Positions 1-3,998 of a stretch of DNA of 6,388 nt are shown piece after piece. The stretch covers positions 1 to 6,388 of the forward strand of contig CAYTYA010000089.1 of NCBI GenBank assembly GCA_964442015.1, read 5' to 3'. How positions within the stretch are numbered: the stretch's first letter is position 1; each line of letters opens with the position of its first letter. Source of the DNA: GCA-002701945 sp964442015. GTDB taxonomy: Bacteria > Fidelibacterota > Marinisomatia > Marinisomatales > TCS55. The notes beneath the pieces are model-generated. The model was given only the letters and a program-made list of their open reading frames with translations, made no database searches and was not told the origin of the DNA. Both the position numbers and the translations under genes were made by a program.

Positions 1-1328
1 CCAGCGTCTTGCGTCTGGTTGACTAACGTTTTTACTTCTCTACCCATCATATCATATATGGAAATATTTACCAAACTATTTTCTGGTAAATCGTATCGTA
101 GTGTTGTTACAGGATTGAATGGATTAGGAAAGTTCTGATGTATTTTAACGTTTGAAACAGATGGTAAATGATTTTCAACCATATTGAGACTACCCTCTTG
201 CCTAGAATTCGATACGAAACGATAAAGATATAAATGTCCAAAACCAGTATACCATATATTATTCCTGTTACTTATATACTCCAAATGCACCCAAGGATAA
301 TCTTGATCCCATTCAATAATATTTGGATGACACATCACATGATATACGCCACCTTGTTGTAAAACTTGATCAAAAGTATTATTTAACACTAAAGTATCCG
401 TAGTACCTATCCATAGAGGTCCAAATTCTGTTGATACACCAATAGGATCATATTTAAATAATAACTGATTCCAATCTGAAAAATTATGATCACCTCCATA
501 ATACATTCTGGAAACAAGATACTTTCCAACACTCACCATTGTATCAATATTATTATCATATTGACCATACGGAGCAACCCATGCATATATATACTCATGA
601 TTTAAATACCTGTTGTAATGAGGTAAAGTAAGGTTTTCAATTAAATCCTGTTTACTACCTAATACTTCACCTGCAATATCAGCATAAGGAACATATGGAT
701 GTGAACGTGAATGAGAAATGGGTTCAATATATCCTGAATCAAGCTGCGTTTGAATATCAATCCACGTGTTAGGATCACCAACATTTGTAACAATAGCACA
801 TGATAGCCACAAATTATAATTTCTAAATATTCTACACGTTTTAATGAATTTATCATTAACCCAACCAGCCCAATCATCAGCTGTAGCAGTTACTACTGCA
901 TCTCTATTATCATAATATTTGCTAATTCCAAAATATGTTGAATTAATATTGTTTCCATTATCATCAGTAATTACAATAAAAATAGAATCCGATAAATCAG
1001 AGAATGCAATAGATATATATGCCTTATTTTCATCATAGTCAAACCGAACTACATCAATACCATTAAAAAAGTCATCTGATGTTTTCTCTAACATCTGAGA
1101 CCACTCATCATTAGTCCGAAATTTGATATTAGCTTGGAGATTATTACTGATGTTTGGGATTATGAATTCATATGTAACTGGGTATGATAGACCATAATCA
1201 AGATGAATTTGAGAATCGACTGTTATTATTGATTCATTTTGTGTCCCAGGATTAACATTTACTATAGAAGTAGTATCTTGCCCAAATAAAAAGCTATTGA
1301 TAATAAAAAGAAGGATAAATATCTTCAT
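1..1328 (-). CDS. Exported polysaccharide-deacetylase-like protein with type IX secretion sorting tail (3' end missing)
   Basis: The frame is open from ATG at 1326-1328 to the left edge (442 codons, no stop), so the C-terminus is missing. Residues 1-16 form a hydrophobic signal peptide ending near LFG-Q. Residues about 35-130 look beta-rich and are unassigned. Residues about 145-370 match the order of NodB-type deacetylase motifs: TADD at 149-152 (the metal/base Asp pair), SHSRSHP at 205-211 (the two metal His), APYGQYD at 252-258 (the usual R-PYG position) and YHVMCHP at 329-335 (the late His motif). From about 395 the PNPFNP motif and then IYDMMGREV are a typical type A T9SS C-terminal sorting domain, so the protein is probably delivered to the cell surface or medium. 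The likely role is removal of acyl groups from a polysaccharide, but the substrate is not evident and catalysis is inferred from motifs only. The first motif has Ala where TFDD is usual. There is no clear Shine-Dalgarno before the start. It lies 62 bp downstream of the selenoprotein gene on the same strand and may share its transcript. Confidence 0.8.
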   Translation of the reverse strand, partial: MKIFILLFIINSFLFGQDTTSIVNVNPGTQNESIITVDSQIHLDYGLSYPVTYEFIIPNISNNLQANIKFRTNDEWSQMLEKTSDDFFNGIDVVRFDYDENKAYISIAFSDLSDSIFIVITDDNGNNINSTYFGISKYYDNRDAVVTATADDWAGWVNDKFIKTCRIFRNYNLWLSCAIVTNVGDPNTWIDIQTQLDSGYIEPISHSRSHPYVPYADIAGEVLGSKQDLIENLTLPHYNRYLNHEYIYAWVAPYGQYDNNIDTMVSVGKYLVSRMYYGGDHNFSDWNQLLFKYDPIGVSTEFGPLWIGTTDTLVLNNTFDQVLQQGGVYHVMCHPNIIEWDQDYPWVHLEYISNRNNIWYTGFGHLYLYRFVSNSRQEGSLNMVENHLPSVSNVKIHQNFPNPFNPVTTLRYDLPENSLVNISIYDMMGREVKTLVNQTQDA

Positions 1329-1345
1329 TATAGCAATATTACAAA

Positions 1346-1358
1346 GTAGAAGTTCTAC
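1346..1358. repeat. Short inverted repeat in the gap between the selenoprotein and deacetylase-like genes
   Basis: GTAGAA and TTCTAC form perfect 6-bp arms around a single G. As RNA it can make only a 5-bp stem with a 3-nt loop, and no T-tract follows, so it is not a convincing terminator. It lies 17 bp upstream of the deacetylase-like ATG and could be a small operator or chance. Confidence 0.25.
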
Positions 1359-1390
1359 ATATAAAGAAAATATTGATCTAAAATGATGTT

Positions 1391-2638
1391 TTAAGGTTGG
1401 ACAATCCAATCAGCGTTGTATACATCAACAAATGCTGGCGCAATTCTTTCTGAAGGTATTTGTTTAGCTAAAGTGAAATAAAACCCAATATATCCTGAAT
1501 CAGGACTATTTTGTCTACCATTATTTTGTGTTTTTCCATTTCGACTTCCAATAGAAACAATTTCAAAAGAAGTAAACTCCTCCAAATTTATATTATATGA
1601 AGCATAACCAAGGAGCTCTGTACTTATACCATGATTAAGTTCATAGTTAGGAGTCCAGTCATTTTCTCCTAGCAACCATGGCCCTCTTGAAACCGCCTTG
1701 GAATTGCCAGAAATTTTGATCTGAATAGAATGATTACTGATATCTGTAACTTCAATTTCTATATGCGATTCTTTTATCTCCTGTGGAGCAAATGGCAAGG
1801 TTTGTCCTCGAGCATTATCAACAAAATGAAAACAAAATAGACGGTCTAATAATACATCAGGTAAAGTGTAAATATCACCTTTTTGAGGGTTTTCCGGAAG
1901 CCACTGATAGACCTCATCCTTATTGAACCATACAAAATCACGATTCCAGCGATCGCTTCTTTCGGATTGAAGAGGTGGATCTGAAAATAAATCAATTTTA
2001 GACAAATTAAGTACCATACCATTTTCTGGGTAACTATCTTCCCAGCGGTGTCTCGCTTTCGGATTGAATTTGCTTGAAATCTTTCGGTCGGAAAGAGGTA
2101 AAGAATTCCAATTATCTAATCCATTCTCAATCATTTCTAGCACAGCATCGGGATTAAGTGAATTAATAGAACTAAGCAATATTCCGCTAGGACTACAAAC
2201 ATAAATTCCCTGACGAGTTCCTCCAGATCGACGATAATGACCTTTGTCTGCCATTTCTTGAAACACAAACGCATCCTCATCTTGCACTCTTTGAAGTCTC
2301 CATACTTCATCAGTTGTTGGTATGAAGTTTTTGGCAATATCGATAAGCCTAGAATCTGACCAAACGAGCCTCCGGCCCGCTGTACCGTTATTTCATGTAC
2401 ATCCCAGTGGATGTCCATTCATAGCCCAAAGTAACATAGGCTTTTGTTTCTCTCCAGCTTCTAATAACCCTTCTTGAAATGAGGTGCGCCATGGAATACG
2501 AGTCCAGGCTAAATCTTGTTCAGTAGGCACGATATAATCACGCCATTTCTTATAAGTTTTTTCAGTTAAGCTAAAGGGAACTTCTGCCTCATTATTGCAA
2601 CTGATAATAATGAGAAATGCAAAAATTAATTTTATCAT
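1391..2638 (-). CDS. Candidate selenoprotein: thioredoxin-like lipoprotein with Cys-Thr-Sec motif, read through UGA at codon 82
   Basis: ATG at 2636-2638 to TAA at 1391-1393 is one frame of 415 codons with a single internal TGA at codon 82 (2393-2395). The 35 codons between that TGA and the next possible start (GTG at 2287) read as sensible protein, so the two halves belong together. Residues 1-14 are a lipoprotein signal (hydrophobic, then IISC with Cys14), which implies an anchored extracytoplasmic protein. Residues about 50-180 resemble a thioredoxin fold. A helix is followed by a beta strand, KPMLLWAMNG (66-75), and then HPLGCT-U places Cys80 and Sec82 where the redox site belongs. WSDSRLIDIAKNFIP (93-107) matches the usual SDP...NFVP segment, and GIYVCSPSG (144-152) a later core strand. 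The C-terminal part (about 200-415) is beta-rich and Trp-rich, with a conserved-looking stretch near 358-390 (IVSIGSRNG, then IGFYFTLA); I cannot name it. The role is probably thiol/disulfide or peroxide chemistry outside the cytoplasm (inference). No clear Shine-Dalgarno is seen. The alternative is a nonsense mutation in a decaying gene, but the rest of the frame is intact. Confidence 0.8.
2363..2381 (-). promoter_or_regulatory. Bacterial SECIS-like hairpin just downstream of the UGA
   Basis: On the minus-strand RNA, AGCGGGCC pairs with GGCUCGUU (8 bp, two of them G-U) around the loop GGA. The loop begins after 19 nt from the UGA. In E. coli fdhF, as I recall it, the loop begins after about 18 nt and also opens with GG. 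Bacterial SECIS elements are expected to have a G at the first or second loop position at roughly this distance, for binding by SelB. The stem is strikingly GC-rich inside an AT-rich gene. It is part of the coding sequence (within codons 87-93, GTAGRRL). Function is inferred from geometry, not proven. Confidence 0.65.
2393..2395 (-). other. In-frame UGA, proposed selenocysteine codon (Sec82)
   Basis: This TGA follows GGA-TGT-ACA (Gly-Cys-Thr) and precedes AAT-AAC-GGT (Asn-Asn-Gly). It is the only internal stop in a 415-codon frame. Cys two residues before it gives a C-x-U pair at the expected thioredoxin active site. UGA is not generally reassigned here: the 737-codon repeat gene and the 442-codon deacetylase-like frame contain none, and Trp is always TGG. 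Confidence 0.75.
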
Positions 2639-2690
2639 ACTATGCCAATATTACACTTCATAGGTATAAAATGTCCATAGACAAAAATAA

Positions 2691-3179
2691 TCAACAATAT
2701 GATTTTTTTTTGTTGATCAATTTATCTAATTCATTAAATAACGTATCTGGAATTTCTGTACCAATTAGTATTTTTTTTCCATTCAATAATTCTAGCTGTA
2801 ATCCTATTGTTCCGCTAACAGTATAAGCTTTACCCGTACTATTAAAACGGATACCCCATCCTCCATATTCTAAAATTGGTCTATATTCTCGGATTTCATA
2901 ATTCTTAATTTCATTAAGGGGTATAAGAAAATTTGTAAATGGCGTGAATGTAATCTGAATACCAGTTTCTTTTACTTCTGTTACCAAGGACATATGATAA
3001 AATAACCAAATAAAAGCAAATCCAAATAAGAACAAAACTATACTAAGAAAAATATTTAAAACCCCAATAATGATAGGAATAAAAAGTGCTATTACAACTA
3101 TTAAGATAATTAGCCATATCCATCGTTGTCTAAATTGTTGTATTTCATAAAATAATTTTTTATCTAGAACTTGACTCAT
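2691..3179 (-). CDS. Small membrane protein, DUF6141-like (PH-like C-terminal domain)
   Basis: 162 residues, ATG at 3177-3179, stop TGA at 2691-2693. After a polar N-terminus, two membrane helices lie at about 20-38 and 42-61 (very Ile/Leu/Phe-rich, joined by a tight turn). A soluble domain of about 100 residues follows. It contains EYGGWGIR (104-111), GKAYTVSG (116-123), GLQLELLNGKKILIGT (126-141) and a final amphipathic helix. That pattern is familiar from conserved membrane proteins annotated DUF6141 or bacterial PH-like; I assign it from memory of the motif, without a search. No enzymatic residues are apparent and the function is unknown. There is no visible Shine-Dalgarno (TTTGTAAACTGTAGT before ATG). 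The gene follows the terminator at 3206-3231, so it probably has its own promoter, and it lies 52 bp upstream of the selenoprotein gene. The C-terminal codons include a run of nine A. Confidence 0.8.
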   Translation of the reverse strand: MSQVLDKKLFYEIQQFRQRWIWLIILIVVIALFIPIIIGVLNIFLSIVLFLFGFAFIWLFYHMSLVTEVKETGIQITFTPFTNFLIPLNEIKNYEIREYRPILEYGGWGIRFNSTGKAYTVSGTIGLQLELLNGKKILIGTEIPDTLFNELDKLINKKKSYC

Positions 3180-3205
3180 ACTACAGTTTACAAATCATAA
3201 AAACA

Positions 3206-3231
3206 AAAAACCCCACAAATGCGGGGTTTTT
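3206..3231 (-). terminator. Rho-independent terminator of the YdhR-like gene
   Basis: On the minus strand AAAAACCCCGC and GUGGGGUUUUU form an 11-bp stem with one G-U pair and the loop AUUU, followed by further U residues. On the plus strand the same G-U position becomes an A-C mismatch, so the element works better in minus orientation. It lies 27 bp after the YdhR-like stop codon and before the next gene. Confidence 0.85.
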
Positions 3232-3257
3232 CAAACGGTCAATGATCAAATAATATA

Positions 3258-3560
3258 TTATTTATTTGTTATACTAGTTGGACCATCAAGAACATCATAA
3301 GCTTTGTATGATATATTCACAAAATTTGGATTACTACCAAGTACTTGATCATAGAATTCACTATTAAGATAATCTTCCATTGACTGACGATTATCCCAAG
3401 TATATACGCCACCATAAACATTATTTCCTTCATCCGAAAGCCATACTTTTGATTGCAAACCTGCAACATCATTAAAAGCTGGAGCTACTTCCTTAGCAGC
3501 GCCCATATAATCATCATGTCCAATACCTTCAAGATTAAAATTAACTACTTGTATTACCAT
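3258..3560 (-). CDS. YdhR-like protein (dimeric alpha/beta-barrel, putative monooxygenase family)
   Basis: 100 residues, the usual length for YdhR-type proteins of the antibiotic-biosynthesis-monooxygenase fold superfamily. Visible family features are the N-terminal strand IQVVNF (3-8), APAFNDVAGLQSKVWL (27-42 region, helix then strand), YGGVYTW (49-55) and the helix QSMEDYL (59-65). The C-terminal strand YKAYDVLDGPT also matches. Members are small cytoplasmic homodimers. An oxygenase role on small aromatic compounds is assumed from the fold and is rarely proven. The start is fixed by a very strong Shine-Dalgarno, AGGAGG at 3565-3570, 4 nt before ATG. A promoter candidate with an overlapping palindrome lies directly upstream, and a terminator follows, so this looks like a single-gene, possibly regulated unit divergent from the 84-residue membrane protein gene. 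Confidence 0.85.
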   Translation of the reverse strand: MVIQVVNFNLEGIGHDDYMGAAKEVAPAFNDVAGLQSKVWLSDEGNNVYGGVYTWDNRQSMEDYLNSEFYDQVLGSNPNFVNISYKAYDVLDGPTSITNK

Positions 3561-3564
3561 TACT

Positions 3565-3570
3565 CCTCCT
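3565..3570 (-). promoter_or_regulatory. Strong Shine-Dalgarno for the YdhR-like gene
   Basis: AGGAGG, 4 nt before the ATG on the minus strand, is a near-perfect anti-16S match. It stands out because the deacetylase-like, selenoprotein, DUF6141-like and repeat-protein genes have no comparable site, and the 84-residue gene has only GAGG. High expression of the YdhR-like protein is a reasonable inference. Confidence 0.8.
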
Positions 3571-3581
3571 ATTTTATTATT

Positions 3582-3610
3582 ATTTTATAATATTTACATT
3601 GTAATGTAAA
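3582..3610 (-). promoter_or_regulatory. Candidate sigma-70-type promoter of the YdhR-like gene
   Basis: On the minus strand TTTACA (3605-3610) and TAAAAT (3582-3587) are 17 bp apart. The predicted transcript would begin near 3575, giving a leader of about 15 nt that contains the strong Shine-Dalgarno. The region is so AT-rich that similar boxes arise by chance, so this rests mainly on spacing and on the fit to the short leader. Confidence 0.4.
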
Positions 3611-3611
3611 T
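3592..3611. promoter_or_regulatory. 20-bp palindrome, operator candidate
   Basis: ATTTACATT and AATGTAAAT are perfect 9-bp arms separated by GT. The palindrome covers the -35 box and most of the spacer of the proposed YdhR-like promoter and sits in a divergent intergenic region. This is the geometry of a dimeric repressor operator. No T-tract follows in either direction, so it is not a terminator. No regulator gene is present in the window, and the cognate protein is unknown. Confidence 0.55.
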
Positions 3612-3692
3612 GTTAACAAACGTAAATATATATAAATAATTTTATCACAATAATTATTATTTCTATTAATTAAACAAAAAAACGAGGATCAT

Positions 3693-3947
3693 ATGATATA
3701 TGGTAATTTTAAAAACACTACTTTTACTCAATCTACAATGAACATTAATGCAGGTGTAGGATTCTTTCTTGCATTGATACTTAGGAGCTTTTACCCCTCT
3801 GCATTGGATACCGATTGGTATTGGTATGTGCTTGGAGCAATTGTATTCTCTTTACCTGGGCTAGTATCTTCCTATAAACAATTTAAATCTGGGCATTCCC
3901 TAGAGAGTATTGAGCTAACAAAAAGACCATTTAGAACTTTGGGATAA
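3693..3947 (+). CDS. Small two-helix membrane protein, unrecognised
   Basis: 84 residues, not matched to any family I know. ATG at 3693-3695 is preceded by GAGG at 3684-3687 with 5-nt spacing; Met16 (3738) is a possible alternative start. The polar N-terminus is Thr/Asn-rich. Membrane helices lie at about 18-34 (NAGVGFFLALILRSFYP) and about 43-61 (WYWYVLGAIVFSLPGLVSS), joined by a short loop with acidic and aromatic residues (SALDTDWYW). The C-terminal 23 residues are basic and soluble, as expected for a hairpin with both ends in the cytoplasm. It is the only plus-strand gene. It is divergent from the YdhR-like gene, convergent with the repeat-protein gene and followed at once by a terminator, so it is a stand-alone transcription unit. 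That layout, the Shine-Dalgarno and sensible amino-acid composition support a real gene. Confidence 0.75.
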   Translation: MIYGNFKNTTFTQSTMNINAGVGFFLALILRSFYPSALDTDWYWYVLGAIVFSLPGLVSSYKQFKSGHSLESIELTKRPFRTLG

Positions 3948-3949
3948 AA

Positions 3950-3975
3950 AAAACCCCGTAACATGACGGGGTTTT
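3950..3975. terminator. Bidirectional terminator between convergent genes
   Basis: AAAACCCCGT and ACGGGGTTTT form a perfect 10-bp stem around the 6-nt loop AACATG. It starts 2 bp after the plus-strand stop codon at 3945-3947 and lies 23 bp beyond the stop of the minus-strand repeat protein. In minus orientation a tract of eight T follows the GC stem; in plus orientation there are four T and then an AT-rich stretch. It probably serves both genes. Confidence 0.9.
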
Positions 3976-3998
3976 ATATTGTTTTATTAATAAACCTT

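Noticed and set aside
1391..2287. A separate 298-residue gene starting at GTG 2287
   Set aside because: The frame continues upstream without a stop for 35 more protein-like codons to the UGA and then into the lipoprotein half. No Shine-Dalgarno precedes the GTG, and the thioredoxin-like domain would be cut in half.
2393..2395. Genome-wide reassignment of UGA to an amino acid
   Set aside because: No other long frame in the window has an internal TGA, Trp is TGG throughout, and the DUF6141-like gene ends in TGA.
2137..2418. Minus-strand 93-residue ORF overlapping the selenoprotein
   Set aside because: It is an alternative frame across the same region. The product has no domain features, whereas the overlapping frame has clear ones.
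2691..2696. A second selenocysteine at the Cys-TGA end of the DUF6141-like protein
   Set aside because: Only ten codons follow before another stop, with no domain-like sequence and no GC-rich hairpin. The family motif is already complete before this point.
2617..2826. Plus-strand 69-residue ORF
   Set aside because: It overlaps the ends of two minus-strand genes, has no Shine-Dalgarno, and is an antisense shadow of the DUF6141-like gene.
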